DNA of 64,000 nt. It comes from Candidula unifasciata (taxonomy: Eukaryota > Mollusca > Gastropoda > Stylommatophora > Geomitridae). Positions 10,707-20,621 of this stretch are shown piece by piece. The translations under genes were made by a program, and so were the position numbers. The notes under the pieces are model-generated. The model had not been told where the DNA came from, ran no database searches, and worked only from the letters and a program-made list of their open reading frames with translations. Each line of letters begins with the position of its first letter. Position 1 is the first letter of the stretch. The stretch lies in contig CAJHNH020000487.1 in assembly GCA_905116865.2 (NCBI GenBank), positions 35,001 through 99,000 of the forward strand, written 5' to 3'.

Positions 10707-13680
10707 TTTGATGTCTTCACAATGTAAACAACTGTGATGTTACAATTCCTTACTTTCAAATTACAGACCCTTAGAAAGCAATATCAGTTCAATATAATGA
10801 ACTAGTAACTTAAATATATAACTAAAATGTCTCCTGGGTATCAACAGTATACCTTAAAATATAGTGGATGTAACTTTTGATCAACCACCAAGACTGTAAC
10901 TAAATGCTTTTATATACACAGTTGAAGTCTAATAGGAAGATTTAACTAGTATAAGTTTGGCTTATGGAAGAGTAAATCATTGAAGCACACTTGAGAATTT
11001 AGATATGACAGCCAGAATTGGGATTTATTATCTGATAAAGATTATTAATCAAGTTGTAATAGACTGTTGTAGCAGCTAGAATAGATGCAGTGGATTATCA
11101 AAGTATTTTATAACATAATTACTGAATAATATTTAAATGTTAAACAATGATTAAATGTTTCACAATAATCAACCTGTGTAGCGCAGTAGTTGGTTATAAA
11201 GTTTAGGACGTGACAAATACACCTTGCAAAAAAAAAAAAAAAAAAAACATTACATTAAATTGTTTTTAATATTAATGACTGCGTATATATTGAGTATAAT
11301 TAAAGTTTTTAAATGAAATACATTTTAAAATTATTTTAATTGTTTGAAAAAATACTTGATTCACTTTGCCTCGATAGTCGGCTATGGCAAAGAAATCACC
11401 AATAAGTAATAACTTCAAATAATTAATTAAATAATTTCACTTGATAGGTAGTACTGACAGGTAATAAATAAAATTATTCATTGTGATGCTTATAGGATGG
11501 TACTGTTTTAAATTAAGTTTACCGTATGTGTAGTAACGCTGTTTCTTGAATACTATCTGTATGTTTACAACACTCACTTTCAATGAAAAAAAAATCAGTT
11601 ACAATGTATATGAAATCAAATTGCAACACACGAATTCACTGGATATTGAAAAAAATAATTCCTATACACCAATAAATGTTGTCAATATTAGCGATCAACA
11701 ACAATACTATTTAATATAGACTAAATAAAGATATGGTGTTCAATCAATGAATGTACCAACAACCAATAATACAATGACCTTTCACCCAATCAATTATTAA
11801 ATCACCAATGATTAAATTATTATTTTCTTGTTATAAAAAAGCAAAATTCCTATTAACCACAACTGCACCTTTGTTATAGTGACTACAACTGATGATGTTG
11901 AAATGTGGATAAGATAAATCAAATGTGACAAAATGTGAAATTTAAAATTAAAGTAAATTTTTTGACACTCGTTGATGATGTGTATAGGATATTATATTAA
12001 TAAAATAATTAATAATTGATATTTTGTTAAGGAATATAGCGGGAATTTACTATTAATTATTTCAGACACTAGATGACAGTAGTTTTACGCAATATTTTGG
12101 TATTTTATTATTCAGGTCAACTAATTATGGCACTCATTGATGATGATGGTATTTAAATTTTGTGTACTATGATAATACCTACTATTCTTGGAGTACTCCA
12201 ATCAAAAAGAGAAAATTATTTTTTTTATTTAATTTGTAATTATTCATGTAAAAAAAAAATAATGTAAACAATAGTAGAATAATGCACAATAATACTAAAT
12301 ACACTAATGTAATAATATTATTAGTAAATAGATTAACTGTCAATGACTACATAATGAAAAATATAAATAACAGATATTAATATATTGATAATAATAATCT
12401 ATAAGTACCAGAAAATAAATCAAAAATTATAATTAACAATCGATGCTGTATCTTGATGTTCTGTTCTAGTTGCCTTCTTGATAGCTGTCCTGAAGCTGGT
12501 TCTGCGATGACTGTTGCTTTCTTTACGGTTGTTCAGATGAAACTTGTCAGTTGAACCTTTTACTGCTACTTTTAACAGATTATATGAAAAAAAATGTTAG
12601 TTTGCTGGACTTAAATTTTGACCGCACATTTTAATTGTACACAGTAGTAATCATTGCACCGAATGGAAACTGATCACTGAGATGTTCAGTGAAGTACTTA
12701 TTACACAGACTGGATACTGTTCGTGATAATGTTCAGTGTAGTAATGATTGCACAACCGGATACTGTTCAATGTATGTGCTTTTAGTTTCTGTTGTGCACT
12801 ATAATTATGGTATACTATGGCTAATTCACTGCTAACTGCACACACTTAACAAATGATTTTTATAAACATTAGGATTAGCACAGGCTATTTAGATAGTTCT
12901 CCTGTTGACCGAATGTTTAGGTCGTTGTAATGCTTTATTATTATCGCATTCTTGTGTTTCGGAACGATAAATATACAATGATCTTGAAGTATCGATGAGT
13001 GTTAATCTTGAGGTATCAATGAGTGTTGATCTTGAGGTATTGTAGGCTTCTCGTACTGCAGTTTTCTACCAAATATTTTGCCACGCTTGATAGTGTTGAA
13101 CTGTGACACACCTATACCTAGTGCCAGAGCTGCTGTCCTTTTGATCTCGGTTTTCAGTCAACACACTACCCGGTGTTGTAACTGTCTTTGTACTTTTTTA
13201 AAAGCAGATCCGACTAAAGGATCTGGTATCGACACTTTCAGTGTTGCTTGGTGCAGATAGCCCACTGCACTTCACCATACTGTAGTCGGCAACAAATTTT
13301 GAATAATCAACAGGGCTTCAGAACTGCTGTAGAGGGACAACCCTAGTCTCACGTTATCCATGCGTAGACTTACTGTTAATTTTCCCTTGCTACCATAGAT
13401 GACTGCTCCTGCCACTGTCACTATCTACAATATTTCTGTTGCCGGGTGGCTGACAATTTGAATCGTGGACTTTTATCTACCAGCATTCGTAGCCTGGAAT
13501 TTGTTCAAACGTTGTTCACTCTGTAAACAATTGGACATGTGGTGTCGCTACTTCGCCTTCAATCTTCCCAGCTTACGTTCCTTTCGAACTGGTACTACCC
13601 GATGTCAGGCTGATAGCTAATCTCAGTTCCTATATTTAAGACTTCACTGTCTAATACAAATCTCCCATCCTCTATTGTTT
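10707..13680 (-). other. unusually long 5' leader of the LTR element
   Basis: About 3 kb between the primer binding site and gag. It is very AT-rich from 10740 to 12450, with an A-run at 11227-11246. There are small degenerate repeats at 12640-12790 and three copies of a 26-bp GTATCxATGAGTGTT-type unit at 12985-13050. No coding domain is recognised. It may hold unrecognised nested insertions. Confidence 0.5.
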
Positions 13681-13693
13681 GGACGAGCCTCCA
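13681..13693 (-). promoter_or_regulatory. primer binding site resembling tRNA-Pro type
   Basis: The minus strand reads TGGAGGCTCGTCC, starting 4 bases inside the 5' LTR. It differs at one position from the well-known proline-tRNA primer site TGGGGGCTCGTCC used by several retroelements. Its position and sequence together support the element's boundaries. Confidence 0.7.
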
Positions 13694-13697
13694 TTCA

Positions 13698-14424
13698 CGC
13701 GATGACTTTCTATTGTCTTCTTCTGGCTCTAGTCATTGCACGCTTCCATTCACTGCCTGACAACACACGAGAAAACATGGACGCTGGCGAAAGATCCAAA
13801 TTACACTTACAGTTGTTTTTTTGTTCACTCGCTGGTATTGCAGCCAGTAAATGTTAATGGACAACATAGTCACTCGCATCTATCCTCACTTATCTAACAT
13901 GTCAACTTTACCTTACAATATATACATTCCATCCAACTATTGAACGAACAACGACGATTCCATCCGATCAAAACACAAACATTCTCAGGTGGCGACGACT
14001 TCCGTTCGCCGCTACTGATGGCCAGGTAGGCATTGGAAAACACTGTGCAGACACGTCGGACTTTAACACTTTTTCTGGATCCCGCAGACACTACATCATA
14101 CTTCATGTATTCATTTCCTAGGCCTAAACAAGACTACCAGCTCTTTCTCAGGCATTATATACCTTCTAATGCATTCCTCGTGCTTTTGAATTCGTGTTCT
14201 CCGTTTTACACGAATTACATTTGACCAGCAGTTTTTGTGTGACCACCGTGAATAATTATACTTCAAATGAAGTTAGACTATCAGCATTTATCTACAACTC
14301 ACGTGAAGTTAGACTTATCAGCAATTCACGTGTCCCAGTTAGACTCAAAATATTCAATTCACATTCATTACTGACGTCATTCCGTCTAGGCATCATTTAT
14401 CTACAAAAAACGAGGCTCACTACA
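13698..14424 (-). repeat. 5' LTR of the 6.2-14.4 kb element
   Basis: 727 bp copy of the LTR at 6173-6906. The inner edge begins CGCGATGAC where the 3' LTR has TGCGATGAC. The outer edge ends CACTACA and is followed by the ATGTG target duplication. Confidence 0.87.
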
Positions 14425-14900
14425 ATGTGTTTGTTTATGAGCTTTGGACTCGGAAACTACTGAACCAATTTAGATGAAATTTCAACCTGTCATTGTTAGA
14501 AATAGGTGGCCACAATTTTTGGAAAAATCTTCGAAACTAATATTTCCATTTTTAGTCACATTTAATTATAGCCACGTTAGTAAATGCGCATGCGCCGTAG
14601 TCAGAACGCAAGACTTTCACCATTCGCCGGCGAGATACGTACAGCCAACGCCTTCTCTAATAAATAGAGTAGGCAAACAAGACGATCTCTATATCTGTGC
14701 AGGCAATGATTGCCACCATAACCATTTAAGACACGTATTCCATTTCCTGTCTTTTCAAACAACCTTCGATGAGTTGGAGAGTAGCCGATGGATTGGAAAA
14801 AAAGGCAGAGGGGACATCAAGGACTATCTCGACGTCTGCGCAGACAATGACTGCGACATTAACCGTGTTAGACTCGTGCTATTTCTATTGTGCCGTTTTA
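14425..14900 (+). mobile_element. Helitron-like sequence with internal repeated units
   Basis: After the target duplication the sequence reads GAGCTTTGGACTCGGAAAC then ACCAATTTAGATGAAATTTC, a block typical of many animal Helitron/Helentron 5' regions. It then holds two diverged copies of a unit with CTCTATATCTGTGCAG and CAATGATTGC (about 14680 and 14825), followed by a GACACGT-type motif. The same unit recurs in the inverted repeat at 15755-17336. No Rep/helicase gene is present. Classification is inference. Confidence 0.4.
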
Positions 14901-15024
14901 ATATTATATCTGGAATATCTGTCTATAAGAAAACAATTGCCTGCGGTTTTGAGATGTGTTATAATCGGGACACAGTAGTAGGAACACACAACTCAATAGT
15001 TTTGTTCTCTTTTCGCTGCTTCGA

Positions 15025-15181
15025 TGGAGTGGTGCTTGGTCGAATGGTTAGAACACTGGACCCCTGTGTGGGAGACCAGGGTTCGAATCCGCAGTAATTT
15101 TTATCCGGGAGCAAAATAAAATTTTCACCTGCACAGTCGTGGCGACAGCACTAGCCATGTGGCCCTTAATACTAAAAAAAG
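15025..15181 (+). mobile_element. tRNA-derived SINE
   Basis: An A-box-like TGGTCGAATGG (15037-15047) and a perfect B-box GGTTCGAATCC (15080-15090) sit 43 bp apart, the layout of a Pol III internal promoter. A non-tRNA body with GTGGCGACAGCACTAGCCAT and an A-rich end (about 15174-15181) follows. The body motif recurs in weaker form at 15640-15680. It does not fold as a proper tRNA, so a SINE is preferred to a tRNA gene. Confidence 0.6.
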
Positions 15182-15754
15182 GACATGTATGTGGGTAAAC
15201 CAGTTGATAATTAAATTAGATCATTTCGCATACTTATGATTTCATTTTAAACTTTCCGATTGCATGGTTACGCTGACATTTCATAGCTTTCCATTTATTT
15301 TAATTTAGATTTAATTATTTCATCTGCGTTGGGATTTTAAGCTGTGCTGTTTATGACAGCGTTCATTTCCTAATTATAGTGTATTTTTCCTTTCATTGCT
15401 TTTCAGTTGGTTTGTTTTTTCTCCCAACTACTTCGATGAGGGAAAGAGTAGTAGGCGAATTGGGGGGGGGGGAGGGCGCACTCTTTACTGAGAGAGCTTT
15501 AAGTCACAGTAACTGCCTTACCCACTCAAAGTAGCAGCAGCAGTAGTAGTTGTGGTTGGGCGATTACACGGTAGTGCTCTTGTGCGAAGACCGCCAGTAA
15601 GATTATGGCGTTCTTCTGTCAGGGAGCGAAATTCTACATCCTGACCAGACCAGTCGGTGTCGACAGCACTAGGCATGCGGCGCCAAATCTTCTGGCTCAC
15701 GACTCCCTGTCTACTCCGATGGTAAAACAGATAGCAGTGACATTATTTTAGCTA
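15182..15754. other. spacer with SINE-body fragment
   Basis: Contains a block near 15430-15475 similar to the GAGGGAGAGAGTAGTAGG segment of the inverted repeat, a G-run, and at about 15500-15715 a sequence with GTGTCGACAGCACTAGGCAT resembling the SINE body. No gene seen. Confidence 0.45.
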
Positions 15755-16544
15755 TTGTGGTGGTGGTCGTGGTAGTAGTTGTACTGGTAATTGAATGGTG
15801 ATGTGGTAAATATTACACTAGCCCCATTTACTACCTATTACAATTTCTGCTCCCCATTTTAGTATGGATGGACAGGGATGTCAATGTCAGTAGAAAAAAA
15901 AAAATAACGCCAGGGGATGATTTTAAAATCCTTCGAATTGGGAGAGAGCAGTAGTCAGTGGATGGAGGGGGGGGGGGGGGAGCAGGGGGTTATGACTAAA
16001 ATTGTTAACTCAAAGAGCTTAACACATGATTTTAAAGTTCTCATTAGTTAATTTGTTTATATTTTACTAACGCTCCCTCCGCTATTTTAATTTCTTTACG
16101 ACTTACTTACAGTACAGTAGTAGCTTTGCTTCCGTTTCTTATAAAAATACAAACAGCTTTAGCATGTGATAACCAAATAACCGTTTACTGTGCTAATAAC
16201 ACCATTTAAACGACCACTAATATAAAGACACAATTATATGGTATGTAATCTCAAGTTGGAAAACCAGACTATCTCTATATCTGTGCAGAGAATGATTGCG
16301 ACATTAACTATATAAGTCACGTGCGATTTCTATTGTCTTTCTTTTCCAAAACCCTTTTATTGAGGGAGAGAGTAGTAGGTGTATTTGGTGGTGGTGTGTG
16401 GGGGGGGGGGGGAGGGTCAAAGACTATCTCTATATCCGAGCAGACAATGATTGCGACAGTAACCATATTAGACACGTGCGATTTCTATTTTCTTTCATTT
16501 CCATTTAGCCAAACTATGCCACAGCAACGCGTGGCCGGGTAGAG

Positions 16545-16636
<92 letters not shown>

Positions 16637-17336
16637 CGCACGTGTCTAATACAATCATTGTCTGCTCAGATATAGAGATAGTCTTTGATCTCCACCCCCC
16701 CCCCCCCCCACAACTAAATCCACCTACTACCCTCTCCCTCATCAAAGGTTTTTGGAAAAGAAAGACAATGGAAATCGCACCTGACTAATATAGTAAATGT
16801 CGCAACCATTCTCTGCACATTTATATAGAGATAGTCTGGTTTTCCAACTTTAGAACACGCACCATATAATTGTGTCTTATATTAGTGGTCGTTTAAATGG
16901 TGCTATTAGCACAGTAACAAAAGTGGTTATTTGGGTGTCATATGCTAAAGCTGTTTGTATTTTTATAGGAGACTTGTAAATAACAAAGTAAGTCGTAAAA
17001 AAATCAGAATAGCGAAGGTAGCGTTAGTAAAATATAAACAAATTAAGTAAGTAATGAGAACTTAAAAATCATGTGTAAAGCTCTTCAAGTTCTCTTAAAT
17101 TTAAGTCATTACCCTCTCCCCTCCCCTCTTCCACCGACTACTGCTCTCTCGCTCTTCGAAGGATTGAAAAATCATCACCTGGCGATATTCTTTTTGTTGT
17201 AACTGACATTGGCATCCCTGTCCATCCGGACTAAATTGGGAGCAGGAATTGTAATAGGCAGTGAATGGGGCTAATGTAATATTTACCGCATCATCCTCCA
17301 AGTACCAGTACAACTACTACCACGACCACCACCACA
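15755..17336. repeat. giant imperfect inverted repeat (about 0.7 kb arms)
   Basis: Left arm 15755-16483, right arm 16634-17336, spacer 16484-16633. The arms match over nearly their whole length, from TTGTGGTGGTGGTCGTGG at the outer ends to GACACGTGCGATT at the inner ends, with scattered substitutions and small indels. The spacer includes about 90 bp of (TA)n. Each arm contains two copies of the CTATCTCTATATCTG unit also found at 14680-14880. No coding capacity is seen. Confidence 0.85.
16544..16633. repeat. (TA)n at the centre of the inverted repeat
   Basis: About 90 bp of perfect TA repeat forming most of the loop between the two arms. It is itself self-complementary, so the whole structure is a near-continuous palindrome apart from about 60 bp at 16484-16543. 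Confidence 0.9.
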
Positions 17337-17339
17337 GTC

Positions 17340-17712
17340 CTCCTTTCTGGGCGGTTTTGACTTGGTATTGTCGACGTGTATACACGCCTGCTGGTTTTAC
17401 TGCAACATAGTTGGGGATTGGATGTCTGCTAGTCCTGAGAAGGACTAGCAGAGTGTGCCGTGGCGGCCTTGACCGGGTGGGAGGGATTGGTTTCGGCGGT
17501 AGACATCATGCCTGGCTGGTAGCGAGCTGTGGGGTGCCGGTGAGCTGGTTTAAGGGACTGTCATGGCGTCTTGGCTGGTTCTGATTGGCTGTTTGGCTTC
17601 GTGGTTTCGAGGTCGGGCTGGTTCGTCTGCTAGGTTCTTTTGGTCGGTTTTGTCTGGCTTTTTAATGGCGGCGGCTTTTTGGTGTTTTCTGCGTCGGTTG
17701 TTTCCTTTTTGT
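17340..17712 (-). other. GC-rich block, probable LINE 3' flank or UTR
   Basis: Clearly more GC-rich than its neighbours and lacking a recognisable domain. It lies downstream (minus strand) of the LINE reverse transcriptase at 17713-18640 and includes a perfect hairpin at 17426-17451. Assignment as the 3' untranslated region of that LINE is inference. Confidence 0.35.
17426..17451. other. perfect 11-bp stem hairpin
   Basis: CTGCTAGTCCT pairs exactly with AGGACTAGCAG across a GAGA loop on the plus strand. GAGA fits the GNRA tetraloop pattern. It lies in the GC-rich block after the LINE coding fragment. Confidence 0.75.
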
Positions 17713-18640
17713 TTATTTTATCCTCTCATAGGCTTTGTCCACCTGCTCCCAGTACCTATTCAATTTTCCATAGGAGGCCTTGCTTTTTTTCGTCGGGTGC
17801 GCAGGCCTCTTTTGCCAAAACCTGAATGTCATGGTCGATACAGTAGTGGCCATTACAAATTCTGATACTGTGCGGGATAACTTTCTCGTTGATGATTTTA
17901 ACCAACTTTTCAAGGCCAGCCTCGCTTATGTCCTGGGGTATGATAATTTCTAGTGCTTCTGGACCCATCGTGGTCTCATCTGTGTTCGGGATGGCTTCTG
18001 TGATGCTGCTTTGATCCGAGGTGCATGTTGTTTCAGCGGACTGTGTTTCTTTGCCTACATCTTACTGGGTCTGGTCTTGCTCCCGCTGCACATTCTGATT
18101 CTCTTCCAGGGATCGGTTTGTCACCTAGGTGGGTAATACTATGATGAAAAGCGTCTGAGGCCGGGTGCCTGGCATCGTTGTCCGCTTTAATCCAATAGCT
18201 ATAGGTTAATTGTCTCCTTCTGAGTTTAAGCGGTGTGATGCCTAGTGCTACCTCCTTGGCCTCTCTCGATGTCCCTTTGCCAGAGTCCATGATAGAAGTC
18301 AGAGCTTGGTACTGAATCCTATCAAGTTTGCATTTGCTGTTCCCTGATGCTGATTCGTATACTACGCTTCCGTATTCCATTTTGCCTCTAACGAATGCTT
18401 TATAAAATTTTATTAGGGTGTCCTGGTGCGCTCCCCATCCGTTTCCTTGAATCAATCTGAGCATATTTTAATACTTTTTGCATTTTATTACTAGTTCATC
18501 GATGTGCTTAGCCCAGGTAATTTGCTCATCCAGAATCATTCCTAGGAATTTCGTTGAACGTGTCCGTTGAACTGTTCTACCATTTATTTGGATTCTCGTT
18601 TCTTCAGGATAATAATTAAGCTATGCGAGGGGATGAGAGA
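17713..18640 (-). pseudogene. non-LTR reverse transcriptase C-terminal region
   Basis: Minus-strand frames give QINGRTVQRTRSTKFLGMIL, DEQITWAKHIDELVIKCKK, a stop, then LRLIQGNGWGAHQDTLIKFY, KAFVRGKMEYGSVVYESAS, KLDRIQYQALTSIMDSGKG and PLKLRRRQLTYSYWIK. This is the thumb/connection region after the catalytic motifs in jockey-type ORF2. The catalytic YADD lies upstream and is missing, so the copy is 5'-truncated. A further frame (17968-17756) has no recognised domain and may be the ORF2 tail. Confidence 0.78.
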
Positions 18641-18718
18641 GCGGATGTTTTAGCTACAAAGCGAAAGCTATGGGAAAACTGGTACTGGACGAGGCAGTTA
18701 TTCTGGAGACCATATGTG

Positions 18719-18812
18719 AACGAATGTTGACAGAAAACATGAGATTTGACGAAATTACATGTGTAAGAATGTTGACAGAAGACACGAGATTTGACGAAAT
18801 AACATGTGTAAG
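18719..18812. repeat. about 47-bp direct duplication
   Basis: Two near-identical copies containing GAATGTTGACAGAA and GAGATTTGACGAAAT, each ending in ACATGTGTAA. They lie immediately upstream of a LINE C-terminal fragment. Confidence 0.65.
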
Positions 18813-18863
18813 AATGTGTGATCACGAAATCAGACAAATGCTAGGAATAATGCCAGTCTTATA

Positions 18864-19080
18864 GGTAATCAAAGAACAACAAATGAAGTGGTTTGGACAC
18901 CTCACAAGAATGCCCTGGTACTATCTGCCACACTAAAACATTACAGCGTATATAGAGGGAGTGGAAGACCTCGGAAAATATGGAGTGATGGCATTAAGAA
19001 CAGCTTACATAAATTAACATCAGTATTATTAGGTCTCTCGACAAAGCTCATCAACTAATGCTACATCACCCTTCGACATT
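18864..19080 (+). pseudogene. LINE ORF2 C-terminal fragment
   Basis: Translation with frameshifts gives VIKEQQMKWFGHLTRMP and RGSGRPRKIWSDGIKNSLH, the KWFGHxxRM ... GRPRxxWxDGI motif at the end of RTE-like or related ORF2 proteins. It is short and out of frame internally. Confidence 0.65.
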
Positions 19081-19298
19081 TCGATGTGTACAAGGTGGAA
19101 GAGAAGAAAGAGAAGTTTTGATTTACCTAGCACATGCCACCAAGGATGTTGTGAGTGTTTAACCGTCCGAGTGCAAAGAGAGATCTCCGTATCGAATTTG
19201 TAATTCTAAAAAAAAAAAAAAATACAGTCCGGTCGTCCAGTTATTCATTCGTTTATTTGACCACCTAATCTCATGAGATTTGGTTTCTTCAAGTAATC

Positions 19299-19430
19299 TG
19301 GTAATGCTAGTTTCAGCTTCATAACAGACGGGTTACCCCATGGTTGCTCCGCTCCTGTGCCAACGAAAAACACACATAGCTCACAGTGTCACGCCATGCA
19401 CTCAAATCAGAAGCTGGGCGACGAAACTAT
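19299..19430. repeat. dispersed repeat R1 copy 2 with adjoining block
   Basis: Matches 5077-5163 and 33093-33180 (GTTTCAGCTTCATAAC, GCTCCTGTGCCAACGAAAAA). It continues into a block (TCACGCCATGCACTCAAATC) that also matches 5450-5520. The uninterrupted order suggests R1 and this block are one element. Confidence 0.7.
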
Positions 19431-19558
19431 ATCATTCAAGTTTCTTCAAGTGCGATCATGATCGGGTCCTGGACTCTGCGATCTACGAATTAACTACTTA
19501 TATTTTCTCTAGAACTTTCCAAGTGTGTGTGTGGCGATTCGTGAGCGTGCGCATAAGT

Positions 19559-19592
19559 ATGCGCGCGCGCGTGTGTGTGTGTGTGTGTGTTT
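19559..19592. repeat. (GC)n/(GT)n microsatellite
   Basis: Short alternating purine-pyrimidine tract, GCGCGCGCG then (TG)n. Confidence 0.85.
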
Positions 19593-19726
19593 GTTTGTAA
19601 GTCTATGGTGACCTGCTTGATGGTGATTTTTGAATCTAGTGATTACTGTCAATACACGTAGGTGATTACATAATCAATCATACTAATCAAATAATAAAAT
19701 ACAAAGATTGTCCATTGCCTCACCAG

Positions 19727-20311
19727 GTGCAGAGTGTGACCGTGTTAAAGGAAACTGACCAGCAGCCGTGTCCTTGCCTGACCTGCCAAAGTTCCAGCAG
19801 TTCCCGTCTTCACTGGGCCAGGATTGCTGTTGCCACTGCCTGTCATGTCGTTTTCAATGCAGAAGAAGCTAAAAGTACCAGGGCTGATTTATTTCTGAAC
19901 AAAAATGCTGACACGTCTGGTCCTGTTGGCGATACTCAGCTTGAGGGGTACGACATCTGGCATAGCAACATCAGCGACGACAAATGTTGGATATTCTGCA
20001 GCACCCATGACATGGAGCTGTGTGAGAAACTAAACAAACTGATTGCGCGCCGAGAAGAACTTCATTCAAGAATCAAGGAGAAGTATGTGAGATGTGGGGA
20101 CGCAGGTCTGCGAATTGTCATATCACATCCACATGGCTGTAGCACACACATCAGCATGAGTGAGTGGGCCAGCAAAGAGTTAAACATTGACTCGCCTTGG
20201 TGGGCACAGGCCACGTACCAGCCGATTACGTGTCCTGGATCATCTGGAGCTCCTGTTCTGTCGCTGGGTAAGAACGAGATCGAACCCTGGAGACTTCGTT
20301 GCCAACCCTGA
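19727..20311 (+). CDS. trypsin-like serine peptidase exon (partial)
   Basis: An open frame of about 194 residues with no in-frame ATG at its left edge. It is preceded by a plausible 3' splice site (TTGCCTCACCAG, AG at 19725-19726), so it looks like an internal or terminal exon. Counting from the Leu four codons before the splice site, a Cys-rich CPCLTC stretch lies at ~19-24, TACHVVFN with a candidate catalytic His at ~44, and CPGSSGAPVL with a candidate catalytic Ser at ~177. These are the spaced motifs of PA-clan (chymotrypsin-fold) peptidases. The acidic residue cannot be assigned. The end (EPWRLRCQP, stop) may be frameshifted, since the fold normally continues past the Ser motif. It is flanked by repeats and may be a pseudogene. 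Confidence 0.5.
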   Translation: MQSVTVLKETDQQPCPCLTCQSSSSSRLHWARIAVATACHVVFNAEEAKSTRADLFLNKNADTSGPVGDTQLEGYDIWHSNISDDKCWIFCSTHDMELCEKLNKLIARREELHSRIKEKYVRCGDAGLRIVISHPHGCSTHISMSEWASKELNIDSPWWAQATYQPITCPGSSGAPVLSLGKNEIEPWRLRCQP

Positions 20312-20621
20312 AAAAACAACATGACACATTTCAAGGAAGAGACGGCTCCTAGGCATCTTGCCCGTGTCAGTTAGTTATTCTAGACATGTAGTAGTAGTAC
20401 ATCTTAACCCACCAGGACATCACACAAGCGATGACACAAAATGCCACCATGTGGATGAGGATCACCATGGAGAGGTCACAGAAACCGTGTTTAGCAATTA
20501 AATTTATGGCCGGGCTATATTGCGGCCCCTGGCAAGAGCCAGGGTAGAGCTTCAAAATAACGAAAAATTGCATCGCACAAGGAGTTAGCTAGTTATAATT
20601 TTCCAGGCATGTTTAGCACAT

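Larger units (their letters stand above)
6173..14424 (-). mobile_element. complete, defective Ty3/gypsy-type (Gmr1-like) LTR retrotransposon
   Basis: An 8.25 kb element on the minus strand. Direct repeats of about 730 bp (6173-6906 and 13698-14424) have TG...CA ends on the outer sides. Both outer flanks carry ATGTG (6168-6172 and 14425-14429), a 5-bp target duplication. Just inside the 5' LTR is a primer binding site resembling the tRNA-Pro one; just before the 3' LTR is a polypurine tract. Order along the minus strand: 5' LTR, 3 kb leader, gag, zinc knuckle, aspartic protease, spacer ORF, RNase H remnant, polypurine tract, 3' LTR. Integrase and reverse transcriptase are not visible. Absence of integrase between RNase H and the LTR fits Gmr1-like order with integrase and RT deleted. 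Stops and frameshifts make it non-autonomous. Confidence 0.88.

Noticed and set aside
14474..15097. 207-codon plus-strand frame
   Set aside because: It spans Helitron-like repeat units and the A- and B-boxes of a SINE; the repeated peptide comes from duplicated DNA, not a protein domain.
15025..15110. Possible tRNA gene
   Set aside because: A- and B-boxes are present, but a 7-bp acceptor stem and a proper anticodon arm cannot be formed, and a SINE body with an A-rich end follows.
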